A DNA stretch of 64,000 nucleotides from Diphasiastrum complanatum (GCA_029204225.1 CM055102.1:33042085-33106084); one strand, 5' to 3'; positions 1 to 12,759 are shown, counted from the stretch's first letter. Numbers and translations are program-made. The notes: generated by a model not told the origin, from the sequence alone.

Positions 1-383
1 TATAAGTTTGAATGTGCTCCCCTTGTTCCATTCAGGCACTATTCAATTTTGATTTCAAAAACATATTCCTTGATAGATTTGAAGTCTCAAACTGCTCTTT
101 TAGTACATCCTAGGCTTGTCTTGGTGTCACGACATCACTGATGTGGGTAATGATGTGGTCCTTCATCGATAAGTTGATAAAGGTTGATGCTCTCCTCATA
201 TTTTTGTCCAATACTTTGATGGTTGCTTCATTTGGAGGTCTTTACTCCTCACTTGTGACATCATCCCACAACTCTTTCTCTATTAAAATATTTTTCATTT
301 TGAATTTCCATACAATGCAGTTAGAAATTCCGTCCAATTTGCTCTTTTCGCTCAAAATGGACTCTTCCATGTTTGTCATCTAA
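1..383 (-). pseudogene. Ty1/copia gag fragment (N-terminal part)
   Basis: Read on the minus strand from about 382 down, a gag N-terminus can be followed: a start MTNMEESIL, then KLDGISN, a VWKFKMK core and an EKELWDDV segment, the usual copia gag opening (start, Trp-x-Lys-x-Lys, first helices). Three in-frame stops break it, and it runs off the left edge. The same gag type recurs in element E near 27.6 kb, so this is another member of that family. No LTR or pol for it is visible inside the window. Function would be the capsid protein of the retrotransposon; here it is dead. Confidence 0.75.
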
Positions 384-3300
384 AAAATGCCCAAAACTGC
401 AACCGTAGGCTAAAAGAGATATTCTAATCTCATGAAGTATCACAAATGTCATTAAATCCTTTTAAATACATGTATTGCAGGTTATCCATTGATTTTGAAA
501 AAATTACAAATAAGATATGATGTGTCAAACATGTGGGAGTATTAGTCAAACTTAGATATTTTTAAATATGAGTGTGTAATAGTTGTGTTTGGTCTATTCT
601 CAATTTCTTACTGCATAAATTTATGGCATGTGAGCCCTACGTAACTCAATTTGGCGTGCTGTTCAGAGCAAACTTCGTTGTGAGGAAGTTTCGTAAGGAG
701 AGTGCTTCACTACTTGGGACTGCAATCGCGACTTATTCATCGATTTTGTCAGTTTTTCCTCGGAGTTGATCTCAGTTTGGACGAGTGCAGAGGCTTGAGC
801 TAAAACGAGCACTGAAAGGTTCATAGCTGAGTGTATGTTCATCTTCCGGGCCGCCACCCTATGACAAGACCTGTTTGTCAATGCCGAATTACCACGATTG
901 TTTGCACGCTATAAACTGTCAGTAAAAGCATGAGCAACTGCGAATGCATCACCTCAAAGCAAATTATCTTGCATCGAGCTTCTGGGCAATTGAAGCAATG
1001 AAAAAAGACTGAAAGGGACTGCCTTATCCAATACCACTCTCAATCAGTCGAGAATGAAAGACGAAGGAGTGCATGATGCATCAACCTAATTGTAATATTA
1101 TGCAGGACAAATACGCCTTGAATTATCTTATAAGACCATAAAAATCAAATTGCTACATCAGCAAGGGCCCGAACACTGAGGGGTGACCTTTGAAGAGTTC
1201 ATGGGTCAATCTTCTGCCTGTGACGGACAAGTAGCCTCGATTTCTATGTGCACGAAGCACTGTAACTGACAAGTAGGGTCCGTTGGCAATTGTACGAAGC
1301 GAAGCAGACTAGCAGTAAACCTTGAATTACATGAAAAGAAGCTGTAAGTAATCACGTCTAAAGGGAAAGATTGCCAGAAATGCCAAATGACTCTCTGGAG
1401 TAGTACTGGAGCTTATAAGAACTTGGAAAAGCCAGCCTGCCAAAGATGAACAGTGTGTTTGCTAAGGATTAAAATAGTAAAGGGCACGTGCTATTTTGCA
1501 ATGCAGATTAAAGCATGCTTCTAAGACAGCTCCCACTAGTACCAGGGAGTAGGGTCCACGAACGCTTTTGGGCCAAGGCAACATGTACCACGTGTTAAAA
1601 TGGACCTTACTTCTAAGCTTGTGACTTGATTGAATAGTGCTAAGGAAAATTGGTAAAATATAAAATGGAACCGGCAATTTTCACAAAAATTGGCATTATA
1701 AAATATTTGACGGTCTTTTTACAAGCATACAAACCCTTCTATTAGTAAAAGCCTTCATAAAACTCAGTTGTTCTATAAAATACAAGATTTTTGAGGATAA
1801 CTCAAAAGAGATTTCCTGAGCACAACTTGATTCTCAAATGATACTATCGGGCATGATTTTATTTACCTACTTGCAAGTAAGCACTCGGGAAAATTGGCAA
1901 ATTTAAGGAATGGAACCGACAAGTTTTTTCAAAAAACAGCATTATAAAATGTCTGACGACTTTTTATACAAGCGTATATACCTTTTCGTAAGTAAAAGTC
2001 TTCAAAAAGCTGAGAAGTTCTATACAGGTTTTTTGAGGATAAGTCAAAAGAGGTGACCTGAGCACTTTCAAGAAACCTCCCCCAAATCTCCCTTTAATAT
2101 CTTACATCTTTCAATGGATGTCAACTTTTGAAAAATAATGCCTTATAAAACTTGCAAAATTCTTGCATTCTAAAATCATAAGACTATCAAAGATTGCCAT
2201 TCATTATAGTAGCTAGTCTTTTCAAAGAATAGTGCATCTATTGAAACTATTTGATCTGCTAAATTATATTTATCATAATAATTTTTTTTCATAAATTTTA
2301 AAAATTGTTGGCATCTAACTATTTTTCTTGGGCATCAACCTAGCTCGCTCCAACTATTTTCATGGTACAATGTGTTATAAGGTTAGAAATTAGCCACGTA
2401 TCAATATGTTTATAAATGAAATTCACATAAAAAATTGTGTGAAAGGTCAAGCACTTAAAAGGTAGAACTTCCCCATTTCAAAATTTACATGGTTTCCTGA
2501 AGTATTATAATGATCAACATCCATCCTATATATTCAAAAGCCAATAGTTTAGAATCCTACATATATTTTACTAAACATAAATGTTTTAAGAAAATCAAAA
2601 TTTTATCAGCTTCTTATAAATCAACATCCTGCATTATACCTCTGAAGTTGGTTTTTGAGAAAATTTGATGGTTCCGTTCCTAGACTATGCCGCTTTTCTC
2701 AAGCATTGCTTGCAAGGACACGTGCGTTGTCTTTTCCATCTTTTATTAATGTGAACACATATTTTTTCTAGAAATAGTCTCAAACTTTCGAAGTTCAAAC
2801 CAACTTTCGAAGTTCCCTGCAACATGTATATGAAGTCAGGAAAATGGTCATAATCAAGGAGTGGAATCAGCAAAATCTGTTAAAAACCATCATTCAAAAA
2901 TGTAGATCTAAAAATCGGCATTTTTTAGAATATACTGGATTTTAGCTCCTTGATTAACTTTGTACATGCTAAACCCATGCTTACTTTTTAGACTTGGGAG
3001 ATCATAAACATCATACATTAAAAAATACAAAGTTATTCTATGGCTTGTTTAAAAAACTAACAATTTTTTTTTTCAATGTAGGACCTTGCCACCTTGGCAA
3101 TGGGCATATAGCCATGGGCCATTGGCCCTTGTCCTTAAATATTTGAGATAGGTTGTCAAAGTAGTAGCTTGTGGGTAGTGGAATGTGGCCTTGTGGCCAT
3201 GTGAGTCTCTGACTAGTGTGTAGCAGGTTTTTAGATCCACCTTCAAACCTATATCTAAGCACTCACAAAGCATCAAGGAATGAAGAGGATTCTTTATGTC

Positions 3301-3408
3301 ATGCTGAGTTTCGTTCCCATGAGAGCGATAACATATTTTAGATGCAACACATGCTTATGATTCAACATCTAACAATACGATCCGCTAACTCTAATCATCA
3401 AGATCAAG
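384..3408. other. Intergenic stretch, no gene recognised
   Basis: About 3 kb of AT-rich DNA without any convincing coding frame. Short open frames here show no family features. A degenerate direct repeat is present and listed separately. I see no LTR pair, tRNA or conserved domain. Confidence 0.5.
1644..2068 (+). repeat. Imperfect direct repeat, two copies plus a partial third
   Basis: A block of about 180 bp starting near 1644 (GGAAAATTGG, then ATGGAACCGGC, GCATTATAAAAT, TGAGGATAACTCAAAAGAG, CCTGAGCAC) recurs about 243 bp further on (1887-2068) with scattered substitutions. A weaker third copy of its first part is near 2838-2900. Direct orientation and uneven spacing suggest an old segmental duplication rather than a satellite. 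Confidence 0.6.
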
Positions 3409-3573
<165 letters not shown>

Positions 3574-3908
3574 ACAAGCACAACAAGATTCAATCCAAAA
3601 CAATTAGCAAATCCAAATAATAAGAAGATCATAAGAAAACATGAGAGATGGAGCAAGAAAGAAATAGCAAAGACATCTAATTACAATTTGATAGAGTTTC
3701 CACCTTGATTAAATATAAGAAATGAATTACAAAACATCACTATTTATAATAAATTCTAGGGAACTTGGCCTCAAAGACTATTGGCCAATTCCAACCTCCC
3801 TTCTTATTTGAACTTGAAATTGGGGGAACTCACTTTTATTAACTAACTTGATTGTTAGGCCCTACGACATTTCATTCCCACATTTTGGCCTACTGTCATT
3901 TTATTAAC

Positions 3909-4719
3909 TGAAGAAACAAAGTGCTTCTATTACCAAAGCTCTGCTAGCTCTCGACTCCCAACCTGACGAATATCTCGAAGACCTCAAAAATGAAGATCTC
4001 GAAGACAAATGTTCGCGAACAATAGGAGAAGGTCGAACAACGCAAAACGAAAGTGTTCGAGACACCCGAAGCTCGAGTACTTTCGACGTTTACGCTCCAA
4101 AGGACCAGGAAGATCAAACAAGTAACATGAAGTACAGTTTTCTGATATGATATGATGACATCAGCAGAAGAGTGTTAGGACGTGCCTTATCCCCTGCTCT
4201 TGTAATCTGATTACCTTAGATTGTTTAATCTATCTAATAAGAAATGTTACCCTGAATATATGTAGTTGCTAGGACCACTAATGATATATACAAACATAGA
4301 TACATACACATTTTGTAAGCAGCATAGAGATCCAAGAAGTCCGCTAGTAAGCGAGACATTGCTCGTGGGAGAACATTGCTTTCTCTCACACCAATGCGTT
4401 GTGTGGGTTTGTCACAAAATGCTTAAACCAAGAGGATCAATAGATGATGTTGTAGCTGTTATGCACATATCATTCTAAATTGTCTGATCTCAATTGAATT
4501 ATTGTCATCTCATTGTTCGTGTATCTCATTTGCTTGTTTTATCTATTCCGCACATAGGTTCGATTTTGTTGAATGCTGAATTAACTTAAACGTAGTCAGC
4601 AGTGTCTGTCTACATTCTGGAAGATTGTAGGAATGATATAGTAGGCAGTGACCAGCAATCATATCTGAACTCCATTCGAAGTCATTCGCGTTTCATTTGT
4701 TTCGATTCACATTTTCACA
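3909..4719 (+). repeat. 5' LTR of copia element H
   Basis: About 811 bp starting TGAAGAAAC and ending TTTTCACA, immediately before the first primer-binding site. It is diverged but collinear with 6598-7414: shared blocks include the start, GCTTTGCTAGCT, the TGATATGATGACA region, AGTCCGCTAGTAAGCG, CAATAGATGATRTTGTA and GGCAGTGACCAGC. Its 3' two-thirds (from about 4110) are also close to 49757-50361 on the other strand. The ends were set from this comparison and from the primer site; the exact first base is uncertain. Confidence 0.75.
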
Positions 4720-4723
4720 GCAG

Positions 4724-5000
4724 TGGTATCAGAGCTTGATTCTCATCAGTGATAGTCGGAGCTTGATTCATAGCAGTGGTATCAGAGCTCGATTCTCATC
4801 AGTGGTAGTCAGAGCTTGATTCACAACAGTGGTATCAGAGCTCGATTATCATCAGTGGTAGTCAGAGCTTGATTCACAGTAGTGGTATCAGAGCTCGATT
4901 CTCACCAGTGGTAGTTAGAGCTTGATTCACAGCAGTGGTATCAGATCTCGATTCTCATCAATGGTAGTCAGAGCTTGATTCACAACAGTGGTATCAGAGT
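4724..5000 (+). repeat. Tandem array of six copia primer-binding sites, 53-bp period
   Basis: TGGTATCAGAGC, the usual plant copia primer-binding site complementary to the 3' end of initiator Met-tRNA, starts at 4724, 4777, 4830, 4883, 4936 and 4989, exactly 53 bp apart. The first four are perfect; the fifth and sixth each have one change. Each 53-bp unit is itself two related half-units of 26-27 bp, the second carrying TGGTAGTCAGAGC. The first copy lies four bases after the LTR end, the normal place for the functional site. Confidence 0.9.
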
Positions 5001-5117
5001 CTCAAAGTCGGTAGTCAGAACTTCTTGTAGTCTGATATAACTGCCAAGCTATCGGATCCAGGAGGCAAAGCATTCAAGACAGAGAACCAGTAACAAGTGA
5101 GAACACAGTTCACACCA

Positions 5118-6495
5118 ATGGTTTCAATAAGCAATATACAATCAAAGATCTGCAAAATCCTGGACTCATCAGGGCCTAACTTCCTAGCATGGAAGATAAA
5201 GGCCTCTCTCATATTGAAGGGAGAAGGGCAATTCGAAGGCTCCAAGAGTGTTGTGGGCTGAAGCAGTAGCTACAGTCGCCTACATTCAAAACAGGACAAG
5301 AAAATTTGGTGTTCTTCACACAACACCACACGAACTATGGTGGGGTAGAAAAAATCCAATCTGACTCATATTCGAATCTTTGGCTATGCAGCATATGCAC
5401 ATGTTCCTGACAAGCTTCAAAAGAAGCTTGATGAGAAGCAGAACAAGGATAAGACTTGTAGGATATGACAATCATTCATCATACTATAGAATCTATATGC
5501 CAGAGACAAACACAGTGAAGACAGTCACAGACGTCAAGCTCAATGAGACCAAAACAATGGCTAACAATGATCCTATCAGTTATGAAGTCCTTGAAAGAAA
5601 ATACTATGATCTACCAATCGTGACAAAGGAAGCTAAACACGAACACTAAGAGGAAGATGTTCGAGTCGCACCTCAGTCAAGCGACGAATCAGACAAAGAA
5701 AGATTCACAAGCCAGCCTACTGCTACAAAATCTGTAAACCAAAACGGTTCCACCTAGCAGAATAGATAATGACAAGAGCATTGCAGTACCAGAAGGATCT
5801 CCCAAAAGATCAGCAAGAGAGCAAAGAGCACCAACAAGATTTGTGCCAGGTAGCTCAGCTTCTACATCTGAAGAGTTTTGTGAACTCAAAGAAAACCACA
5901 AACATTCGGGGAAGCAATTGAATGTCTAGAGAAGGACAAATGGATCCAAGCCATGAATGAGGAGATGGAATCCATAAAGAAGAATGAGGTATGGACATTG
6001 CAGCCATTACCAGATAAGTGAAAGACTGTACAATGCAAGTGGGTATACAAGCTGAAGTATGGACCGAATGGAAATATTTCAAAGTATAAAGCTAGACTTG
6101 TAGCAAAGGGTTTCTCTCAGAAATATGGTATCAATTATGCTAAGACCTTATCTCCTGTCGTGAAACATTCGTCCCTATGCCTACTGTTTGCATATGCAGC
6201 CGCTTATGATCTCAGGATTCACATCGTGGACGAAAAGACAGCATTCTTACATGGTGAGCTAGATGAAGAAGTCTACATGGATCAACATCTGGGCTACATT
6301 TTGAACTCACTTCCTACTTATGCATGCAAAACGCACAAGAGTATCTACGGTCTGAAGCAATCAGCACGACAATAATATAAGAAGAAAGATCATGCCCTGA
6401 AATCCTTCGCATTCAAGCCACTAATAGCTGATTCCAATGTTTATGTAAGAATTACAGATGGGAAGATCATCATTGTAACCGTATATGTGGACGTC
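5118..6495 (+). pseudogene. Copia element H: gag start fused to integrase and RT remnants
   Basis: After the primer-site array an ATG at 5118 opens about 43 codons of gag N-terminus (MVSISNIQSKICKILDSSG, then FLAWKIKASL). Near 5247 it passes directly into the integrase core end and its C-terminal extension (LWAEAVATVAYIQNRT, then a frameshift, IRIFGYAAYAHVP, and the GYD...YRIY segment). Most of gag, all of protease and the integrase zinc and first catalytic parts are missing. From about 5925 RT follows: WIQAMNEEM, CKWVYKLKYGPNG, KARLVAKGFSQ, DEKTAFLHGELDEEVYM, YGLKQSARQ, ending in VYVDV where the catalytic YVDD should be. Several stops and frameshifts are present. RNase H is lost and the 3' LTR follows. 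Confidence 0.85.
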
Positions 6496-6597
6496 TTCTC
6501 AGAGACCTCTTCGGTCTAAGGTGAGAGGTGCTCTTGAGTTGCTCTATCCGAGTATCTTGGGGATTTGTCAGAATCAGCCAACACTTTGAGAGAGAGC

Positions 6598-7414
6598 TGA
6601 AGAAACATTTTGTTTCTAATGCAAAAGCTTTGCTAGCTTTCAATTTTGAACCTTTGACAAAAGATGACACGACACGACACGAAACAAAATCAGTCGTACT
6701 CCACGAACAGCAACCAAGATCAGCCATGTGCCATGGGGTGCAAATATCTGATCTGATATCATGACATTATCAAAAGTGTTTTAGATCGTGGCTAATTTGC
6801 CACTCTTGTAATTCGCGATTAATTCTAGACGTTTAATCTTTCTAATCTGTGAGTTACAAGAACGCGACACAAAATTGTTCGCGAACTATATACTTTCTGT
6901 TTTGATGCATAATACAGTAAGTCTAATGCTAGTAAGCAAGACAAAAATCTGAAGACAAAAATATTCAGAATACAGTCCGCTTGCATGCGAGACAATTTCT
7001 ATGATAGGATCTGTAGATCCAAAGTCCGCTAGTAAGCGGAACTCGAATTTGTGAGAGAACTATATCTCTCTCATGCCAACGTACTGTGTGGATTTGTCGC
7101 ATAGTGCTTGAAGAATCAAAAAATCAATAGATGATATTGTAACTGTTGTGCACATATTAATCTGTATGATTGTATGATCTTGAATATATTTTGTCTGTTA
7201 CTATTTGTGTGTCTGATTCACTTGTTCATTTAATTCCACACCTTGGTTTGATATTGTTGGATGTATCTTAATTTGTTAACATAGATCTGTAGTGTCTGAC
7301 TACTCTAAGGATTGTAGGAGTGATACAACCGGCAGTGACCAGCGATCACATCTGAATTCCTGACGAACTGATTTCATTCGCGAATCCTTCGCTTTGTGCT
7401 TCGCTTCGCAATCA
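6598..7414 (+). repeat. 3' LTR of copia element H
   Basis: About 816 bp, collinear with 3909-4719: starts TGAAGAAAC, contains GCTTTGCTAGCT, TGATATCATGACA, GTCCGCTAGTAAGCGG, AATAGATGATATTGTAAC and GGCAGTGACCAGCG. The 3' end is placed at CGCAATCA near 7414, but the last 40 bp align poorly. It differs considerably from the 5' copy, so the insertion is old. No clear target duplication was found. Confidence 0.65.
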
Positions 7415-7448
7415 CTTGGCTACAAGGGTAAATCAATTACAAAGCTCA

Positions 7449-7680
7449 CCTAGGTTTCGTTTTGTTTCGTTTTGTTTCGTTTTGTCATTTTTCGTCTCAT
7501 TTCGTCTCATCTCGTTAGAGAGCTTGATTGACCTTGTCGTGAATTATTTTGTTTTGCTTTGTTTCGTTTCACGATCTATATGCTTCCAGCATGAACCAAT
7601 GTCAGAGCTCGTTTGAGTTTCGCTTTGCTTCGTTTCATTTTGTTTTCGTTTAGAATTCGTCTCGTTTCATTTGGTTGTGT
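7449..7680 (+). repeat. Degenerate TTTCG/TTTTG simple-sequence tract
   Basis: Pyrimidine-rich tract made of TTTCGTTTTG-type decamers, clearest at 7453-7485, decaying into TTCGTCTCAT and TTTCGCTTTGCTTCG variants. It lies immediately 3' of the H LTR. Open frames here follow the repeat and are not genes. Confidence 0.7.
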
Positions 7681-10600
7681 TACTGAGTCTGCTTGATCCA
7701 ACACAAATTATTCTCGAATAGAAATAATTCGAGTTTCGCGAAAGTTTTGCGAATCGTTCGAGATTTGGTTTATCAGTTTGTCATCAGAGTTCTAGCTAGA
7801 ATTTGCATTTTTTGAGTGCATTTTTAGCATCAGTGTGTGCATTTCATCATCATCATGGAATCATTCACATGAGCAACTTTGGAAATAGCTTGGGGGAATA
7901 TAGGTGGGGCACTATAGGGTAGATGCTCAGATCTTCGTGATCAGGGATGGCATTGGAAAACCTGATAGGGATAGCACTATAAGATGACATGGGATGTTCA
8001 TCAGGGAGCAGCTATTTCATATTGGACTTAAGTCATTGGCATGGACATGAATTAAGGTGGGATTCATGATGGAATTAGGACACTACAAATGAAAATGGGC
8101 AAAGCGTGAAGCTTTGGGAGCCAGCTCTAGGTTGGAGAGCTGATGGAGATCGCACGAGGCGTAATCAGAGGGAAAACACCGTGGTGAGTGTTTTGCTAGC
8201 TATCTACTACAAGGACACTGATGGCGAGGACCTCATGGTGTGCTCATTTGGGAGTACAAGTTGGCATTACAGTAGGGGGCCAGTCATTGGCATTGGCATC
8301 GATGGGGAGGCATCTACCATCACGGTCGTGGATAAGCTATCTATGACTTTCATGCATTTGGCTGTATTTGCTCCTAGTCTAGTCTTGGCATAGGTGTTGG
8401 AATTTCCATGATGCAGATTCTCTGGTGGTGAGATCATGGGGAAGCTGAGAGGGAGTCACTCAGAGCCATATATCTCACTACGATCAGGGAGACAGTGGTC
8501 TCGGGATCCCATGAGCAGCAACTCAGGGACAGGCTTGCATTGGCATGGTGTCAGGTGGCACATATCCAAGGAGAGTGAGCAAATGCTAGGAGCCAAGCAG
8601 AGCAGATGGTGCTTTGGAATTTGACTTGTCTAGTAGGATGGTGACCATGATTGGAGACATCATGTGAGCATAACATTAGAGGAGTTTTGAGCTCCAAAAA
8701 GACCCTTTAAAAATTCGTGCAAGATGTAGTTTATATTATTAAAATATTATAGCACTAATATTTTTGACTTGCCATAACTTTTTAATCGTAGCTCAAAAGT
8801 ATGTCATGTAAAATATCATTGAAAAGCCTTCTTGAGTGCTTTTTAATGCACCAAACTTCACTAAATTTGGACTTACCACTAAAAAGTTATTCCATTTTTA
8901 GTGTGGAATCAAAATGTGGACTCAAAAAGTTACGTTACGTAGATTTCAAATTTGAGTGTTTTGATTGGTCCATGTGAAAGAATCTTTACAAAGGGTCTTT
9001 TTTGGATTTAGAACTCCTCCAATGTATGTGGATGACGAGTCCATTGGGGTGGCACTCAAGTAGATGCTATAGTTATTCAAGTATGATATGTTATTTGATG
9101 TATGGCTGATGATCTTCAACTGGTGCATCATGTGGTGACCTAGGGACAGGTCATGCCTACTTGGAGGTAGGTGACATGGAGTGTACCTGGGGTGGTACAT
9201 ATCATGAGGGCATGGAGCTCATTACGGGGTGATGTAGATCCAGCATGCCCATGGATGTGAGCCAACAAGGATGGAGATGGTTGCTCAAGGAGTGACAGTT
9301 AATACTTTGGCGAGTGATCAGGTGAGCTGCATTGTTATATTCACAATAATCTCCAGATTGGTGTCACATATTATTTGTACCCATCATCTTTTGGTAAGCA
9401 GGATGCAGCTTTTGGTTAGATCTAGTTGGAGTCTAATTGCACTACAAGTGGACAGATTTTTGGGGAGCTACCAATGGGTAATGGATACTTGGTGATCTGT
9501 TGGTACAGGGTACAGGGTTCTGGAGCTATCCTACCTGATATGTTATGGATCGTGGGTGAGTTGTTCATCATGATAGTGGATCTAGTTTGCATTGGCTTTG
9601 GCTTGGACGCTATGATGGATATTATGTTGGTGAGATAGGATTCTTGGTGGAAGGCCTATAGACTGGTCAAATCAGAATTGGCAACGTCAAGCATGGGAAG
9701 TTGAGCCTACATGGGATGTAGGACAAGCAGATCATTATCAGTATCTCTGGGAGATGGGCGAGCTACTTAGGTATAGCCTATGGCGAGGTTTGCATACATT
9801 CATTCATTGAGTCCTTGGTAGACTCTTGTTTTTGTTGGAGCATGGGGAATGAATGAGAATCAGCTTTCAGGGCTTATTGGACAGGATGTCAGGGCAAAAC
9901 GGCTTGGAGCATGGCTTTGTTTGGGAGATACATCAGAGATGAGACTTGGAGCGCTCAGCAGATCGTGAGAGATCTTTGGATGATGTATGACAACATCTAT
10001 GTGATATGCTTGGACGTGAGGGCATCTTGGTTACAGGTGCAGGCCATGATCGAGAGGATCTGATTTGGTGACCAGTGGTGTAGCAGCGAATCTACAGGTG
10101 ACAGGTGCTGGTACGATAGGATACCATAGTTTGTGCAAGCCTGGTCATGTATTTGACGTATTCTTGTTGGTTTGCATAAAATGTGTGCATGTTACCTTGT
10201 CACATGAGTCTAGATCTGATTCGGAGTTGTATATAGTTATGCATTTGCTACAATGAAACAAAGGTGTCATTTGGATGCTCATTGACTTGTGATTATGTCT
10301 ACTCTACTAGCTGTCTATCTAGTGAGGGTACAATCTTATGGTGGTAGTAAGATTTTCTTAGGTTGATGAGCCTTAGTAGCTCATTTATGTCAGCTTTACA
10401 AGTTTGTGCTTGTAAGTGCTTGATAGGCTGTCAGCCTAGCTAGATGAAGGATGTAAGTCTCATGGTGGTAGTGGGATTTCCTCAGTTTGAGCCATGTCGC
10501 TCATGTAGTCCACTTGTGTTCAAGTCGGATTGGAGACAAGTCAATTGGTCAAGAGTATGGTAGACTCTCTATATGAGCATTGTGTTTACATGATACTTTG

Positions 10601-11190
10601 TGAGTCAAACCTGCATAATATCTCTTGGACACTCCAGACATTGCTGCAATATTTTGTTTTCACCCCTATCACATTTGAGTTGAAGGGAGAGATTTAGAAA
10701 TCAGTTCTAATTTGATCCATTAGTATAAGCTCTAAATGTAATTAGTGTACAGTTTATCTGGTTTACTGTATATGGTTGTGATCGGGTTGTGATCTGTTAG
10801 GATATATTGATCGGCACTGATCCCGTAGCCGGCTACTTGGGTTAGTCGAGTAGCCACACTTAGGAAAAAATAGCCTGTACAGAGTTATTTATAGTACTTG
10901 CTATACTTGGGGGCATGTCCTTTGTTGGTCGAATTTGGCCATACTAGGCCCGACCTTAGTTTGTGGTGAAAGTTCAATTTTAGGACACCTGCCTTTTCAT
11001 GCAATTTGTGAATACTCTATATGTACAGTGTTTCTTTGTAATCTAATAACTTTTGTTGTGCCATTTTTGAGAGCTTGTGAGGAGTGGCTACGATGATTGT
11101 GTGATGTGATCTGCATACTGCACTAGATTCTATCAGAATTTCAACTATGATACCACTCCATCACACAAGAATGTAGCAAATGCACTTGTA
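7681..11190. other. Unassigned region, no coding potential recognised
   Basis: About 3.5 kb containing only short frames, none of which matches a family I recognise. It holds one MITE-like element (separate entry). A purine-rich run near 10680-10695 (GAAGGGAGAG) followed by about 470 bp up to 11165 could be a polypurine tract and 3' LTR of an unidentified element, but no second LTR was found. At 11168-11205 short direct copies of TGTAGCAAATG with an inverted CACTTGTAG/CTACAAGTG look like filler DNA at the junction with the next relic. Confidence 0.4.
8673..9025. mobile_element. MITE-like element with about 40-bp terminal inverted repeats
   Basis: The left end (ACATTAGAGGAGTTTTGAGC, then TCCAAAAAGACCCTTT) and the reverse complement of the right end (ACATTGGAGGAGTTCTAAAT, then CCAAAAAAGACCCTTT) match over about 40 bp with a handful of changes. 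The 353-bp interior is AT-rich and non-coding. This is the form of a non-autonomous DNA transposon. The target duplication is not clear, so the superfamily is left open. Confidence 0.75.
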
Positions 11191-11198
11191 GCAAATGT

Positions 11199-12589
11199 CT
11201 ACAAGTGCTTCATGTAGATCCTTTGCAAACATGGATTCCATAGCTTTGAAGGTGGGGAACCTTTTGTGCCATAGCTCCACATTGGTGATCTCCTCCTTTG
11301 CCATGTTAACACTCTCCATTGCCCACTAGCATCTAATTTAAACAATCTACTTCGTTGAAAGCCCTTAGCTATGCAATCATCATTCTTAAAGATGGAACAA
11401 ACTCCATGCTTAAATTGTACATCAAGGCCATTATCCATTAATTGGCCAACACTCAACAAACTCTTAGTGATAGATAGTACATAAAGGACATTTTCAAGAT
11501 TCCGGTCCTTTTCAATGATCCCAAGTACAATGGAATAGTACCTACACCACTTATTCTATACTCTTGATCACTAGTTGTAAAAATAAGCTTTTTAACATCA
11601 TAAGAGAGTAGAGTGAAAAAGTAGTCCTTTTGGAATGTCATGCGGGAGCTTGCCCCACTATCAATCCACCATGCTTCACTTGGATTGGTATTTGATGATG
11701 GTATTGAGTTGGATGTCATTAAGGATGATTCTTCATCCTCCTCCTCCTCTTCTTGATGTGCAATGTTGCATTGGTTGTCTTCTTGTGCCTTCTTCTTCTT
11801 GAAACATTCTGATGCAAATTGTGCTTCTTTTCACAAAAGAAGCACTTGTACCTTGTTTTGTCTATCTTCTTCTTGCCTTTTGAGCTTGATGGTGAATCCT
11901 CTTCCTTGGCCTCCTTTTGATGATTCTTCTTGGCTCTATTGGTCTTCTTCTTGTCTTTTAATGAGAAATTTGCTTTCTCATCTTCATCCTGCAATGAAAA
12001 GGAGTTCATCCTAGCCTTTGTGTGGAGCATCCACACTCTTCAGCTACAAGCAAACTATGAAATTTATCAATTGTAGGCAAGGTGTCTTGGATGGCAAAGC
12101 TTTGGACCAAATTTGTGAATTCATCACCTAGACCATTTAGGATCACTTGGACAAAGTCACGATCATGAATCTTCTCTCCAATAGAATCTAACTCTCTAAT
12201 GAGAGACTTAATTCTAAGCACATAATTTTGTGCATTTTCCTCACTTCCTCTCATGCTTTGCAAATATTGATTTCTTATCATGAGGACTCTAGAAGTGTTA
12301 TTGGATTGATAGATGGATTTCAATAAATCCCATGCCTCTTTGGACAATGTACAAGAAAATACTTCTTTCAAAAGATCATTACTAACATTGATTCTAATAC
12401 AATGAAGTGCTTGCCTAGCTTTCTTCTTGTATCTAATCAACTCTTGTGCACCAAGAGGTTCATCCTCTTCTTCAATCACAAATTCAAAAAGGTCACCATT
12501 AGTGACTCCATCCTTACTTTCCAAATGGAATAATTTGTAGAATTTAACCTTTCATTAGGTTGTAGAAGGAAATCACCAATTGTTCCCAT
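11199..12589 (-). pseudogene. Copia gag-protease relic, 3' truncated
   Basis: Minus-strand gag beginning with ATG at 12589 (MGTIGDFLLQPNERLNSTNYS, then WKVRMESL). It frame-shifts near 12520 and continues as ELIRYKKKARQALHCIRINVSNDLLKEV, KEAWDLLKSIYQS and VLRIKSLIREL. A basic linker and a damaged zinc knuckle (CFFCEKKHNLHQNV, second half lost) follow at 11760-12030. The protease motif WWIDSGASS is at about 11640, then LSVGQLMDNGLDVQFKHGV and FKLD. It ends around 11199, before the integrase. Its closest relatives in the window are elements A and B. Several frameshifts make it non-functional. Confidence 0.85.
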
Positions 12590-12759
12590 TCTCCTAATGA
12601 AATTCTACAACAAAACATGCACACAAAATTGGTTTGATTGATTCTAGAAACTCACCTTGTAGTGATTTTCTCAAATTTGGTTTCTAGCCCACTCAATGGA
12701 CTTCTAACCATGGTCCTAGCACTTCCTCACAAAGATGAAAGGAAGATGAGATGAGATGT

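Noticed and set aside
4724-5000. CRISPR-like regular repeats
   Set aside because: The spacing is regular, but the whole unit is repeated with no unique spacers, and it sits at a copia primer site in plant DNA.
8106-8624. Possible small genes in the unassigned region
   Set aside because: Short frames with no conserved motif, no plausible splice structure and no family resemblance.
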